The notes beneath the pieces were generated by a model. It did no database searches. It saw only the letters and a program-made list of their open reading frames with translations, and was not told the DNA's origin. Below are positions 34,964-44,476 of a DNA stretch of 64,000 nt, piece by piece; position 1 is the first letter of the stretch; each line of letters opens with the position of its first letter. The position numbers were made by a program, and so were the translations under genes. This DNA is from Rubripirellula sp. GTDB lineage: Bacteria; Planctomycetota; Planctomycetia; Pirellulales; Pirellulaceae. The stretch covers positions 24,504 through 88,503 of the forward strand of contig JAAXJB010000112.1 of NCBI GenBank assembly GCA_012270065.1, given 5' to 3'.

Positions 34964-36615
34964 TCTTTACGCGTCAGATCGACAGGACGGTCCACAATCC
35001 CTCGAACTGCCAGTATTTCTTCTGCGGCACGTACACCATGAAAAAACGCTTCTTCCAGTAGTGCAACGCCACTTAAATCCGTACCCGCAAAATGCACAGC
35101 CCCCAAAGGCTCAGCGGCTGCACGCCGCTCCGGTCCCCAAACAAAACCCGGGCTTGGCTGAATCATTGCATGCCCCCAGCACATGATATCGATCCGGGAT
35201 ACCAAATCATCAATCCCGGGATGAGCGAGCCGCAGGTCGGCCAGAACAACCTCCGCCCAATCTGCCCAGCCAAGTTGCAACATCTGTTTTCGCGTGATGG
35301 TTGCTTCCACGTCAGCGAAAGGATAGTACCACGTCAAAACAGTAGGACCATGATCGACTCCCAGTTGGTGCGTCGCCGTGACGTAACCCAGTGACCTTGA
35401 TTCCCGAATCACATTATCCCAAGCCATGGGAAATCCCTCATCAACGGGGCGATCCTGCACATGCACATTGGCAACCAACCACGAACCGTATTGGAACCCT
35501 GACACATCACGTCCAGACTCACTGAAACCCTCGATGACGTGCTTGGCCATCATCTGAGGCGCCGCAAACAGCACCTGTTCGGATCGGAACCCGACCTGCT
35601 TTCCCGTTTTTGCGTCCAGTGCCGCAACCCGGCAGGGCCCCGCTTCCTGGCTTCCGGCCACAGCGAATACCCCCACGCCGGTGCGAACATTTTCCTGCAC
35701 CGAATCATGAAGATAATTCACGATTCGCCCATTCCCCTCCGGCCAGGTGATGACCTCCTGCGATCCCATGCCACTGCGAACGATGCGAGCGGCAAAGTAG
35801 AACACGCCAGCCCAGGCGCTCACACGTTCCGGGGGCAGGCCATAATCGTCACGGCAGGAATAGTCGACGAGCCAATGCAACCGGGGAGAATCCCAACCTT
35901 GATCATTCATCCAGTCCTTCATTGACATTTGATCCAACTGCCTGACCACTTCATCATCAGACCCCATCGCCATGGGTATCGCAAACATCCGGCGTCCACT
36001 GGCATCACGCATGTCTGCCCAGCGATCCATTTCCATGCGAAACGCGTTCAGTTGCTTCAAGTCCTCTTCACTCGCCCCGTGACCTGGGTACAAGCCCTCA
36101 TGCCAACTCCCATCACTGTAGACCCTTTCCTCGGGCTCCCGGCAAAGAAACTCTTCCGCCACAACAGGACTACCGTCATCCGCCACTGACTCAATGACCC
36201 GCATTTCGGTCAGCAATTGAATCAACGATTCGTTTTCAGCCATGGGAACAGGAACATAGTGGGCTCCCCATGGAAAGCGGACTCCATTTCGACTTCCGCC
36301 ACGCGCTGTTCCTCCCGGCTTTGATTCCAGCTCTGCAAGCACAAAATCGTCAAAGCCAGCACGTTTCAATCTCCAAGCTGCAGCAAGACCGGCAATTCCA
36401 CCACCAACAATGGTGACACCAACCTGCTCATGAGCCGAGAAATCGAGTTCAGCGGCAACCCCATCACGAACCAGATGACCGATGTCAAAACGGGTGTGCT
36501 GCAACTCACCAGCAGGTGGTAGCCGCAATGTGCTGCAGCCGACACTGCCTGCAACCTGACACCCCAACAGGGCGGTCAGTAATTGCCGCCGGTTCAGCGT
36601 TTCAGTCTTTGCCAC
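34960..36615 (-). CDS. Exported FAD-dependent oxidoreductase, amine-oxidase-like
   Basis: A 551-residue flavoprotein. The GTG at 36615 is used because GAGGAG lies just upstream and the N-terminus then reads [19 protein letters not shown], a Tat-like RRQLL motif with a lipobox-type Cys soon after (SVGC). The Rossmann motif [22 protein letters not shown] and GG motif ([10 protein letters not shown]) bind FAD; the C-terminus has the second FAD contact [11 protein letters not shown]. The overall plan matches the flavin amine oxidase/protoporphyrinogen-oxidase superfamily, which includes polyamine oxidases. It overlaps the SpeE-like gene upstream by 14 bases and the membrane-protein gene downstream by 4, so it belongs to the polyamine-type operon. 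Substrate not proven. Confidence 0.85.
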   Translation of the reverse strand: MAKTETLNRRQLLTALLGCQVAGSVGCSTLRLPPAGELQHTRFDIGHLVRDGVAAELDFSAHEQVGVTIVGGGIAGLAAAWRLKRAGFDDFVLAELESKPGGTARGGSRNGVRFPWGAHYVPVPMAENESLIQLLTEMRVIESVADDGSPVVAEEFLCREPEERVYSDGSWHEGLYPGHGASEEDLKQLNAFRMEMDRWADMRDASGRRMFAIPMAMGSDDEVVRQLDQMSMKDWMNDQGWDSPRLHWLVDYSCRDDYGLPPERVSAWAGVFYFAARIVRSGMGSQEVITWPEGNGRIVNYLHDSVQENVRTGVGVFAVAGSQEAGPCRVAALDAKTGKQVGFRSEQVLFAAPQMMAKHVIEGFSESGRDVSGFQYGSWLVANVHVQDRPVDEGFPMAWDNVIRESRSLGYVTATHQLGVDHGPTVLTWYYPFADVEATITRKQMLQLGWADWAEVVLADLRLAHPGIDDLVSRIDIMCWGHAMIQPSPGFVWGPERRAAAEPLGAVHFAGTDLSGVALLEEAFFHGVRAAEEILAVRGIVDRPVDLTRKD

Positions 36616-38128
36616 GCCACTCCTCGTCATAGTACCGAACCAGGACCTGATTGTTGAGCTGATTGACTTCTGTCTCGACGGGGTAAATATCGCGTGGCAG
36701 TTCAAAAAGACTGGAAATCATTTCCTCGTTGAGATACGACAATTCCTGTTCGATACGAGTTAGATCCGGTGGAACATCAATCCCGGCACGCAGCCCGGCC
36801 AAGGCGAATCCCCAAACACCAAATGTTGGAACCGACGTGCAATAAGGACGTACGTGAAAACCGGACTCCTCCATGGTGCGCAGGATACACCAGTACGACT
36901 GCCCGGCCACCAGCGGAGATGTGCATTGAATACTGACCAATGCATCCGGCTTCATGATCTGTCTTAAACGGCGATAGAAGAAGGTTGTGTAGAGTTTCCC
37001 GACTGAATAGGAACCCGGATCCGGGAAGTCGATCACGACTGCATCAAAAGGCTCGTGCTGCTTCCCCACCCAGACAAATGCATCCGTATTCACGACCGTT
37101 ACTTTTTCATGAGTCAAGGACTGCTCATTCAATTCACGGAGAAGGGGAAACTGGGTGGCAATCTCAGTCATGCCGGGATCGATGTCGACGAGGGTTACCG
37201 TCTCAACACTGTCATGTTTCAGGATTTCCCTGACGGCGAGTCCATCCCCCCCTCCCAACACAAGAATCCTTTTCGGTTGCTGTGCAGCCAACATGACCGG
37301 ATGCACCAGAGCCTCGTGATAACGGTACTCATCAGTCGAATTGAATTGCAGATGGCCATTGAGATACAACTGGAATCCACGACGATCATTGGTGACCAGA
37401 ATCCGCTGGAAACGTGTCTGTCTGGCGTGAACAACCGACTTGCCCAGAATGATTTCCTCTGTCCACGTTGTGAGTGCATCTGCCTTGATGATGCCGATAA
37501 CCAACACCCCAACCACAAGAAACGCACGCCCTCGCAATCCCGACAAACCCCGGTTGGTCAACAGCGGTCGGAGCAGATAGGTCCCCCACAATCCGACCAG
37601 CGCGTTCATGACACCGAACACCAGTGATGTCCGCATCAAGCCGAGATAGGGCACCAGCAATATTGGAAACAGAAGTGAAGCGAGCAAGGCTCCGATGTAA
37701 TCGAACGTAAGGACGCGTGAGACAAGATCGCTGAAATCCAGGTGTTCCTTGAGGATCCGCATCAACAGGGGGAGTTCCAGACCAACGAGTGTTCCAATGA
37801 CAAACACGCTGCCAAAGAGCACAAGCTGAAACCACTGAACGAAAGCAAACGACACGAAAAGCAACGGCGCGGACAACCCGCCAACCAGAGCAAGTGCCAA
37901 CTCGACTTCGATGAATGTCCGCGCCAGCCCCTGATGCAAATACTGCGAGAACCAGGCGCCCACACCCAGTGCCGAAAGATACACACCGATCACCAGCGAG
38001 AACTGCGTGACCGAATCTCCCAGAAGGTAACTTGCCAGGGTTCCGGCAATCAATTCATAGATCAACCCGCACGTGGCTACCGCCAGCACGTTCAAGTAGA
38101 GCAAAAAGAGGGGCGCACGATTGAGCAA
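36602..38128 (-). CDS. Membrane-embedded spermidine-synthase-like aminopropyltransferase
   Basis: A 508-residue fusion of an N-terminal domain with six or seven membrane helices ([34 protein letters not shown]) and a C-terminal SpeE-type Rossmann methyltransferase-fold domain. The latter has [27 protein letters not shown] (with the DExxYHE element), [18 protein letters not shown] and VDIDPGM for binding decarboxylated AdoMet, and [22 protein letters not shown] at the active site. Soluble SpeE makes spermidine from putrescine. The membrane domain suggests an acceptor at the membrane. Start is a TTG that matches the natural N-terminus. It pairs with the SpeD-like gene four genes upstream in the same operon. 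Confidence 0.9.
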   Translation of the reverse strand: MLNRAPLFLLYLNVLAVATCGLIYELIAGTLASYLLGDSVTQFSLVIGVYLSALGVGAWFSQYLHQGLARTFIEVELALALVGGLSAPLLFVSFAFVQWFQLVLFGSVFVIGTLVGLELPLLMRILKEHLDFSDLVSRVLTFDYIGALLASLLFPILLVPYLGLMRTSLVFGVMNALVGLWGTYLLRPLLTNRGLSGLRGRAFLVVGVLVIGIIKADALTTWTEEIILGKSVVHARQTRFQRILVTNDRRGFQLYLNGHLQFNSTDEYRYHEALVHPVMLAAQQPKRILVLGGGDGLAVREILKHDSVETVTLVDIDPGMTEIATQFPLLRELNEQSLTHEKVTVVNTDAFVWVGKQHEPFDAVVIDFPDPGSYSVGKLYTTFFYRRLRQIMKPDALVSIQCTSPLVAGQSYWCILRTMEESGFHVRPYCTSVPTFGVWGFALAGLRAGIDVPPDLTRIEQELSYLNEEMISSLFELPRDIYPVETEVNQLNNQVLVRYYDEEWRGKD

Positions 38129-38151
38129 GTCAAAAAGCCAATGACAGAGAG

Positions 38152-38454
38152 CTAGCCAAGAATCGCCGACGCAATGATGACAGAGATCCCGACCACAACC
38201 GCCGCAACGATGGTTGCCATCGCCTGATTGTGCTCCTCAACAACCTCTTTGACAATCGAAAAAGGTGTGACTTTGTCCATCAGCAGAATGGCCAGAAACA
38301 GGACAACGATGCCGAGCACAGCAAAGACCGTGGCCGCCAACAGGTGCGTCAACAACAAGGAAAGATTCCCGGCACTCACCACGGAACCTGCAGCCGCGTC
38401 CGCCGCTGCCACCAAAGAAACTGAATCAAGCATTCCAGAAAACATATTGAGCAT
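38152..38454 (-). CDS. DUF350 family membrane protein
   Basis: A 100-residue membrane protein with three hydrophobic helices. The second and third have the DUF350 pattern ([46 protein letters not shown]), including the conserved Asn before the last helix. E. coli YjfL belongs to this family; its function is not established. The ATG at 38454 is fixed by a strong GGGGAGGAGG six bases upstream, and it overlaps the stop of the preceding small gene by one base (TAATG). DUF350 proteins often sit with SpeD, SpeE or glutathionylspermidine-synthase-like genes, which is the arrangement here. Confidence 0.9.
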   Translation of the reverse strand: MLNMFSGMLDSVSLVAAADAAAGSVVSAGNLSLLLTHLLAATVFAVLGIVVLFLAILLMDKVTPFSIVKEVVEEHNQAMATIVAAVVVGISVIIASAILG

Positions 38455-38639
38455 TACTTGCCTCCTCCCCAAGAACCACCATAAGAACGTCCATAAACAC
38501 CTCCTCCTCCATGGCTCATGCCATCGAGAATTCCGAAGTTAGGAGCTCGCCAACTGAACGCGGCTGCAACTCCGAACCAGAGGCAAACGCTCAGACCAAA
38601 AACCAAATAACCAATGAACCACTTCGACTTTGAATCCAT
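38454..38639 (-). CDS. Small membrane protein with Gly-rich tail
   Basis: A 61-residue protein with one membrane helix (FIGYLVFGLSVCLWFGVAAAF) and a C-terminal tail of Gly, Ser and Tyr (SHGGGGVYGRSYGGSWGGGK). It lies six bases after the DUF4178 gene and overlaps the DUF350 gene by one base, so it must be translated as part of this operon. I know no function. Gly-rich tails of this type are often surface-exposed or bind other membrane proteins, which is inference. Confidence 0.72.
   Translation of the reverse strand: MDSKSKWFIGYLVFGLSVCLWFGVAAAFSWRAPNFGILDGMSHGGGGVYGRSYGGSWGGGK
38461..38470 (-). promoter_or_regulatory. Strong Shine-Dalgarno of the DUF350 gene
   Basis: GGGGAGGAGG on the minus strand, six bases before the ATG at 38454 and inside the Gly-rich 3' end of the upstream gene. 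It rules out the TTG start in the ORF track (38472). Confidence 0.75.
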
Positions 38640-38645
38640 TAAAAA

Positions 38646-40181
38646 TTACTCCGTCGCGTAAGGGCTGTAATCACTGTCTTCCCAACGCTTTCGCTCAAAG
38701 GAATACTGGTATGCCAACAATGCCACGGGCAAAGCAGCAAGCGCGACCAATCCATAAAAACAGAGCCACGGGTCAGCCTTTGAGAAGGCTGCATAAGTGA
38801 GCAGTATCAAGACAGACATGGCAGGCCAACTAAGAAACACACCTTTGCCAAACGACGGTGCTGGCTGGATCGGACCGACGCCAAAACTCCGCGGCAAATT
38901 CTCGACACCGAAGCCGACCTCGATCATTTCAGGCGTCACATAAACAGACTCCGTCACATTGACTTCACTGGATTTTTCCGTCTTTGACCATTCATACGAG
39001 AGCATTCTCGGCGGCGCGATGTAGTCCGCTGTTTTGACTTTTTCACCGGCCTCGACTTTCCAGTAAAACTCGCCAAGAACATGCTTCACCGTGGCCAGCC
39101 CGCGATCGTAAATCCGGAATCGATCCCCATCGTAGGCGATCGCATTCGTCTTGCCGCTGTTCTTCATCGCTTCGCCGGCTGCCGGTGACGCAAATGACCA
39201 ATGCCGGTCATTGTAAATCAACCAACGGAAACCATTCTTTTCGCTGTAAAGAAGGTATTCCTGCCACGGATAGCTGATTCCACCATACATGGCAAAACGC
39301 CCCAGAAACCCAATGACAGTGTACTTCTCGCCAAACAGTTTTCCTTCGCTGCCCAACTTCAAACGAAGCTTCAATTTCTTTGGCTTCGAGAGTGTTTTCA
39401 AATACGTCAACTTGCCGTTATCGGCATCCAGCAAAGAATTGCAACTGGGACATGTAACACGCAAGGCCGCATCCGGGGCGTGAAGAGTCAATGCACCACC
39501 GCACTTCGGACAGTTCAGTGAAACCGATCCAGTTACGATTTTCGCATCGAGTACTTCGCCTGCACCGCCCTCAAGATTCAAGCTGTCCAGGCTGATTTCC
39601 TGTCCGACATAGGCGTTGGTCGTCGTCCCGTATTCCAAAGTGGCAAAGCGGCCCTCATCGGCTTGCAAGTCCACAAACTTGTGCTCAGCACCACCTCGAA
39701 ACGCCCACGGTATATCACCTTCAGCGGTGAGCGCCGTCGCCACCCCGCGCTCGGTAACATTGAATTCTGCACCACCGAGTTTGACCGTTTCTCCGAGCTC
39801 CAGGTCATCAAAGTCCGGCGTGCGCGAATTCCCGGACAATTTCTTCTGAAACATCAGGTAGGTCTTTCCCTGAGCCTCGGAAAGCCAACCCCAGCGTCCA
39901 CCCGGAAGAGCAAGGTACCATTCATCCCAAACCCCACCTGCAGGATGCTGATATTGCACACGCCCAACAACGGTGAAGTGCTTGTTCTTGAGCCTTCCTG
40001 ACAAACCGCACCGCAGCCGTGATGATGTTTCAACCAATTCGGCAACTTTGCCAATGTCCTCGACTTTTCTATCCGTCCGTGCGACGGCCGACTGGCAAAA
40101 TTCGCATACGGAAACCATCGAACCGACAGTGAACTCGACGGGCGCCCCACAGGAGGGACAAGCGGTCTTTCGGCTTTTCAT
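38646..40181 (-). CDS. Zinc-ribbon protein with two DUF4178 domains and C-terminal membrane helices
   Basis: A 511-residue protein. Zinc-ribbon Cys pairs begin it (CPSCG at 8-12, CEFC at 26-29) and a second ribbon lies between two repeats (CPKCGG, CPSC). Each ribbon is followed by a beta-rich DUF4178 domain (about 65-205 and 290-430), seen as the repeated pattern VGRVQYQHPAGGVWDEWYLAL and VIGFLGRFAMYGGISYPWQEYLLY. Two membrane segments near the C-terminus (FLSWPAMSVLILLTYAAF, LCFYGLVALAALPVALLAYQ) anchor it. The ATG at 40181 overlaps the SpeD stop as TGATG. DUF4178 genes are known to occur with SPFH, DUF350 and SpeD/SpeE genes; biochemical role unknown. Confidence 0.88.
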   Translation of the reverse strand: MKSRKTACPSCGAPVEFTVGSMVSVCEFCQSAVARTDRKVEDIGKVAELVETSSRLRCGLSGRLKNKHFTVVGRVQYQHPAGGVWDEWYLALPGGRWGWLSEAQGKTYLMFQKKLSGNSRTPDFDDLELGETVKLGGAEFNVTERGVATALTAEGDIPWAFRGGAEHKFVDLQADEGRFATLEYGTTTNAYVGQEISLDSLNLEGGAGEVLDAKIVTGSVSLNCPKCGGALTLHAPDAALRVTCPSCNSLLDADNGKLTYLKTLSKPKKLKLRLKLGSEGKLFGEKYTVIGFLGRFAMYGGISYPWQEYLLYSEKNGFRWLIYNDRHWSFASPAAGEAMKNSGKTNAIAYDGDRFRIYDRGLATVKHVLGEFYWKVEAGEKVKTADYIAPPRMLSYEWSKTEKSSEVNVTESVYVTPEMIEVGFGVENLPRSFGVGPIQPAPSFGKGVFLSWPAMSVLILLTYAAFSKADPWLCFYGLVALAALPVALLAYQYSFERKRWEDSDYSPYATE

Positions 40182-40636
40182 CAACCTGGCGTCCTGTCAC
40201 AGGAAATGGATTCAGTTTCCTCAGGTGAGCCCAAAGGCGCGATCCCAGTTGAAACGCCACGGGCTAATTGTCTGACACAAACATTCTCTGCCCCAAGCAC
40301 CTCGGCGAGAACCAACTTCCAATCCCAGCCTGCCCTCTCACGACAACAATAAAGATTGAATGTTGCCAAACCGTATTCCGGATACGTGTGGCATGCTAAA
40401 TGCGATTCGCTCAACATGTACAACGCGGTGACTCCACCCGGACCGCCAAAGCGGTGCAACTGGGGAATCCCAACGACAGTGACTCCGAGATCGTCAATGA
40501 TACGCTGGCAAAGGCTCTGAATCAGATTCAGGTCCTGAAGCTGTTTCTCGCTGCACCCGTATGCATCAACGACCCATTCCGTCCCCGTTCCAACGGCGAC
40601 TTCAGCTTTCCCACGACTCGCTTGTGCAGTACTCAT
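40181..40636 (-). CDS. speD: S-adenosylmethionine decarboxylase (SpeD-like, pyruvoyl enzyme)
   Basis: A 151-residue proenzyme that cleaves itself to form a pyruvoyl group and decarboxylates AdoMet, giving the aminopropyl donor for SpeE-type enzymes. The cleavage site is intact: LSESHLACHTYPE, where the second Ser becomes pyruvoyl; the proton-donor Cys is present in FNLYCCRE. The usual VDVFTC strand is changed to FNLYCC, so this is a divergent member. The N-terminus reads WVVDAYGC instead of the common HLLVDLYGC. The ATG at 40636 is used since the track start (40687) is a TTG. It is the second gene of the SPFH-led operon, 96 bases after SPFH-GYF_2. Confidence 0.88.
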   Translation of the reverse strand: MSTAQASRGKAEVAVGTGTEWVVDAYGCSEKQLQDLNLIQSLCQRIIDDLGVTVVGIPQLHRFGGPGGVTALYMLSESHLACHTYPEYGLATFNLYCCRERAGWDWKLVLAEVLGAENVCVRQLARGVSTGIAPLGSPEETESISCDRTPG

Positions 40637-40732
40637 GGATGAAACAGTTTCCAGTTCGCCCGGCGAGAGAGCAGAACACGACAACAACAGCTCGGGTCAG
40701 CACGTACCGACGGCCGATAAGGTTAGCACAGA

Positions 40733-41851
40733 TCAAGATGCTGGTGGTGGAGGTGGCGGAGGTGTGGCCTGAAAATATCCGGCCAATTGAGGGACTTGCC
40801 CGGCAGCCGTCCAACCGCCAATCTCGGCAGTCCAAACCAGAGTGTCCTGACTAACCTGCCCGGAACTGATGGCTGACACAAGCTGTTCGACGCTGAAAGG
40901 CCCCTGAGTCTGGCCATTCACAGCGATGTGCCACTGAGCCACGGGAGGCGGAGGAGGACTAGCTGCGGCTGTCGGTGTACCGGGTACAACACCGCCCTGT
41001 CCGGGCATCATGCGACTGGCCATGGCAAACCCCATTCCCAGCCCCATGCCATCAGCGGCTCCACCGCCAGCAGGATTTTCGGCAGCTGCTGTCATTGCCT
41101 GCCCCATCTGATACTGCTGGAAGGTATTCATGTTGCCAATCACTCCCATGCTTGTCCGGGTATCAAGTGCTTTCTCAACAGCTTCCGGCAGCGAGATATT
41201 GACGACATAAAGCTGCGGACAATCCAGACCGTACTCATCATCGATCCGTTCCACGACTTCCTTGCGCAAGGCCTCGGACAACTCAGTGTATTTGGCAGCA
41301 AGATCAAGAGCAGGGACCTGAAGTTTTCCGAGAATGTCAGCAAATGAGGAGCCGATGATGTTACGCAACAGCTCGGTGATGTCATCAGCAGAGAAATCAC
41401 CATCCGTTCCGACCAGCTCTTTCAAAAGTGCCTTGGCATCGACCGCCTGAAGCGTGTAGCTTCCGAACGCCCGGATACGAATCGGCCCAAACTCGGGATC
41501 GCGCAGCATGATCGGATTGGGCGTTCCCCACTTCAGATCGGTAACCTGCTTCGTGCTGACAAAATAAACCTCTGCCTTGAATGGACTCTCAAACCCATAT
41601 TTCCAGCCTTGCAGAGTCGAAAGGATGGGCATGTTCTGTGTCGTCAATTCGTAATGTCCCGGCTCATAAACGTCAGCCAGTTCACCACCGTTGACCAGAA
41701 CCGCGATCTGCCCGGGCCGTACAATCAACTGCGCCCCATTCTTGATCTCGTTCTGATGGCGTGGAAAACGCCACACCAGCGTTCGGTTGGAATCATCGAT
41801 CCACTCGATGATATCGATCAACTCACCACGTAGAACGTCGAACAGACCCAT
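40733..41851 (-). CDS. SPFH-domain protein with C-terminal GYF_2 (DUF4339) domain, first gene of polyamine-type operon
   Basis: A 372-residue protein of the YdjI/virion-core-like SPFH group, which form membrane-associated rings or scaffolds. The ATG at 41851 is preferred (GGAG eight bases upstream) and gives the family N-terminus GLFDVLRGELIDIIEW; the track ORF adds 120 unrelated residues. The SPFH core covers about 40-260 (VRPGQIAVLVNGGELADVYEPGHYEL, IRIRAFGSYTLQAVDAKALL, LPEAVEKALDTRTSMG). A Gly/Met- and Pro-rich linker follows, then a GYF_2 domain (WHIAVNGQTQGPFSVEQL, TLVWTAEIGGWTAAGQV) and a poly-Pro end. Relatives in Bacillus act with PspA-like proteins in membrane stress; no PspA gene is seen in this window. 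Confidence 0.9.
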   Translation of the reverse strand: MGLFDVLRGELIDIIEWIDDSNRTLVWRFPRHQNEIKNGAQLIVRPGQIAVLVNGGELADVYEPGHYELTTQNMPILSTLQGWKYGFESPFKAEVYFVSTKQVTDLKWGTPNPIMLRDPEFGPIRIRAFGSYTLQAVDAKALLKELVGTDGDFSADDITELLRNIIGSSFADILGKLQVPALDLAAKYTELSEALRKEVVERIDDEYGLDCPQLYVVNISLPEAVEKALDTRTSMGVIGNMNTFQQYQMGQAMTAAAENPAGGGAADGMGLGMGFAMASRMMPGQGGVVPGTPTAAASPPPPPVAQWHIAVNGQTQGPFSVEQLVSAISSGQVSQDTLVWTAEIGGWTAAGQVPQLAGYFQATPPPPPPPAS

Positions 41852-41884
41852 ATCGATTACTCCAATCAGTTTCGTTTTATTTCC

Positions 41885-41925
41885 ATCAGCAAGCTGATAA
41901 CACATGAATCGATGCGACAGCATCG
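41885..41925 (-). promoter_or_regulatory. Two perfect hairpins in the leader of the SPFH-SpeD-SpeE operon
   Basis: ATCAGC-AA-GCTGAT (41885-41898) and CGATGC-GACA-GCATCG (41910-41925) lie 34 and 59 bases before the SPFH start codon. They are exact 6-base inverted repeats and could be an operator for a dimeric regulator or leader-RNA hairpins. No repressor gene is adjacent. Confidence 0.45.
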
Positions 41926-42334
41926 CACATGCGATTCTCAAAACATGCCGGAAGCTGGCCAATTCCTGCCGCATCGTTGCACTGAACGCGCCGCTTCGGC
42001 GAGTATAACGCCCCCGCAAGGCCGACACCATACAAGGCGTGAGCCCTCCCAACTTGTGGCGCGCCAAAACACAAATTTTCAACGAAACAGAAATGCCGCT
42101 GACTCGTCTGCCACAGTGCGCAAAGACATCTTGAGAGCTACCACAATCATTCTGCCCAAACCCATGCTTTTGTGCATATCTTCGCTGAATGCAGATCGGC
42201 AACCAATGCAAACGGAAGCCGCGCCAGGTTCAAACGAGTTCGCTAAAATCCGGGCATCGCAGAGAATCGCAGCAGGGCAGCGAAGCCCTGCAAAGAATTT
42301 GCAACCCCAGTGACAGCCAGGACGATTGATCAAA
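41926..42334. other. Intergenic region upstream of the SPFH operon
   Basis: About 410 bases. The ORF 41912-42313 on the plus strand and the upstream part of the 40733-42211 minus ORF show no domain. The operon promoter should be here; I cannot place it with confidence. Confidence 0.35.
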
Positions 42335-43861
42335 TCAGGACACGATGTCCTGCGAATCAGCGCCGGTCACCTCATTTGCGTCAGCAAAGAACCATTGCCG
42401 CTGTGCCGGCTCGACATTGCGAAAGATGTCAGTTTCCTTGTCATCGCGAACAAATCCATTTCGTTTGCTGTGGTGATAACGGGACGCATGGCGGCCTTTT
42501 CGTTTGTCGATGAAGTCGTCCACGATGGCCTCCACTCGATCTTCAAACGCATCGCCCGAAGCCCAATAGTCCATCAGCTTGGCCAACTTGCAAACCCGTG
42601 CTTCATCGCGAAGCACGCCACCAATCACAATGTCTTCACCCGCACTGACCAGACGATCGATTCCCCGACCGCCCACCAGAATATTGAAGCCCGGCCCCCC
42701 GCTGCCCTTGTCGTTTCCTGGCCCGGCAGAACGCAAATCGTGGCCCCGGCCGGCGATGAAGGTGTAGTTGCCGTGACCCGTCACCACAATGTCGTTTCCA
42801 GCGCCTGCGATGACTTTCGTATCACCATCGCCGCCTTCGACAATGTCAGCTCCAGCACCAGCGTGAATCACTGCTTCCAGTTTTACTTTGGACTGCACAC
42901 GAATATGGTCACGCCCCGGCCCGGTGGCAATGCTCAAGCTCGCGACATCATTCGCATGAAATGACCTGTACTGCTTGCCAAAATCTTCAAATTTTGCCGC
43001 GACATAGTACCTGCCGCGTTTTGCTTTCCGGACTTCAACGCGATCTGCACCGCTGCCACCAACAACCTCCAAAACCCCGGCATCGGTCAAAGTTGCACCA
43101 ACGACCACCGCTCTTCCTGAATCATTATCACTGTCAACATCATCGGACACAGTCACCGAAACGTCGTACAGTCCCGGCTTCGAATAAATATGATCCGCAT
43201 GGAAAGTATCTGAATCCTGATTCACCTCTGATGCTGTCAGTACTTCAGTATTGCCATCACCCCAGTCGACCGTGACCGTGTGCATGTCGTCTGCATCAGC
43301 GTCGGCAAAGGTGCCGCTGAGAGAAATCGCATTTCCTGGCAGTACTGCGTTGACGAAACCAAGTCCCTGCAGACTGGTGACTTCGGGTTTTGCATTACCG
43401 CCCTGCGCGTCAAGAATCTCAAACTCGATCACCAGATCATTGTATCCTGGCGCTGACGCGACTACGCTGACGAACTGGTTTCCATCAGCCACGTTATCCA
43501 CCACACCAGCAACAAGAAACAGGTTGGATGATGTTTCACCAGCGGTGATGTAAACGATTCTTTCTTCACTGATGGAATCGAGGCGCAAGCTTGCCTCGGG
43601 ACTGCTTTGCTCCAAACGCAGTTGAATTTCAAGATCTTCAGAACCCGCGGGCAACGCTGTTTCGATGTCGATGCTGCCGAACAGGGAGCCGTCTTCGATT
43701 ATCTGATACGGGAATTGAAACGGACTTGAAAACGTGAAGTCACCCGCAAGCAATTCCCGCCTTTCCAGATTTTGTACGGCACAGCGTCTGCGAAAAGAAC
43801 GACGCAAGCGAGAATGCGATTGATGGACTTTGTGTGAACGGGACGAAAGCGGAAAACGCAT
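42335..43861 (-). CDS. Surface protein with LERRELLA motif, PKD-like domain and RTX-type calcium repeats
   Basis: A 508-residue exported protein. The basic N-terminus ends with LERRELLAGDF at about residue 32, the planctomycete counterpart of LEDRNLLA in the giant protein. A Calx-beta-like stretch (about 50-150) precedes a PKD-type domain (VTVDWGDGNTEVLTA, HIYSKPGLYDVSVTVSD). The following part carries hemolysin-type repeats with the GGxGxD pattern (VVGGSGADRVEV, IHAGAGADIVEGGDGD, VIAGAGNDIVV, GSGGPGFNILVGGRGIDRL) that bind calcium. The C-terminus is basic and His/Arg-rich. The upstream DNA is AT-rich (43880-43910), a plausible promoter. A structural or adhesive role is likely. Confidence 0.83.
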   Translation of the reverse strand: MRFPLSSRSHKVHQSHSRLRRSFRRRCAVQNLERRELLAGDFTFSSPFQFPYQIIEDGSLFGSIDIETALPAGSEDLEIQLRLEQSSPEASLRLDSISEERIVYITAGETSSNLFLVAGVVDNVADGNQFVSVVASAPGYNDLVIEFEILDAQGGNAKPEVTSLQGLGFVNAVLPGNAISLSGTFADADADDMHTVTVDWGDGNTEVLTASEVNQDSDTFHADHIYSKPGLYDVSVTVSDDVDSDNDSGRAVVVGATLTDAGVLEVVGGSGADRVEVRKAKRGRYYVAAKFEDFGKQYRSFHANDVASLSIATGPGRDHIRVQSKVKLEAVIHAGAGADIVEGGDGDTKVIAGAGNDIVVTGHGNYTFIAGRGHDLRSAGPGNDKGSGGPGFNILVGGRGIDRLVSAGEDIVIGGVLRDEARVCKLAKLMDYWASGDAFEDRVEAIVDDFIDKRKGRHASRYHHSKRNGFVRDDKETDIFRNVEPAQRQWFFADANEVTGADSQDIVS

Positions 43862-44476
43862 GGACCTGACCTTGGGGATTTAAATTAATGATTAACTCAA
43901 TCAAATTGCCCCAAACAAACTGCACGCGCCCCACTGCCTCGAGATGACGTCATACGCATGTCATCTCTGCAACTTCCAGGAAAGCAGTTGGTACAGATCT
44001 GATGGAAGATACTTACCCAACTGGCCGTGCGTTCCACCTGTATTTTCTGGTGGATCCCTGCTGCACGACGGGGTCCATTAAAACTCCTGCCGCCATTCAA
44101 GCAAGAGAAAGATTTCATTCCAGGGAAGATCCTCGGTGTTTTTTCCAAGGCCGGGGGGTGCGCTACTCCACTAACTGGAATACTTTTCCACACTACATTC
44201 CCGTCTTTCCGCAAACTTTCACAGCTGCGTTTTTGAGCGACACAATCACGCCACCCAACGAATGCGGATCGGGATAATTCCTGCTCCTGTAACCACTGTC
44301 GTGGCAACCGGGTATCAACTCATCAAGCATGGGCAGAGCATGAAGCATGCGAACAGATATCAGGCAACCGGAGGGACGGGCAGTTACACACTGTTACCTT
44401 CACACAGTTACCCACGTACAGCACCGTGCCTGCCGCGTTACCGTGCCTGCCGTCCCACACCGTATCCACGGCCGAT
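43862..44476. other. Intergenic region with two-copy 17-bp repeat
   Basis: About 615 bases without a supportable gene; the minus ORF 43897-44307 lacks any domain-like pattern. ACCGTGCCTGCCGCGTT is repeated in tandem at 44423-44456 (second copy ending GTCC), and GTTAC elements recur nearby (44380-44412). The AT-rich tract next to 43880 may be the promoter of the RTX-type gene. Confidence 0.45.

Noticed and set aside
40733-42211. Longer form of the SPFH gene starting at 42211
   Set aside because: The extra 120 residues are Cys/Arg-rich and unlike the family; ATG 41851 with GGAG starts the standard N-terminus.
43897-44307. 136-codon minus-strand frame
   Set aside because: Cys/Arg/Ser-rich translation with no domain and across a likely promoter region.
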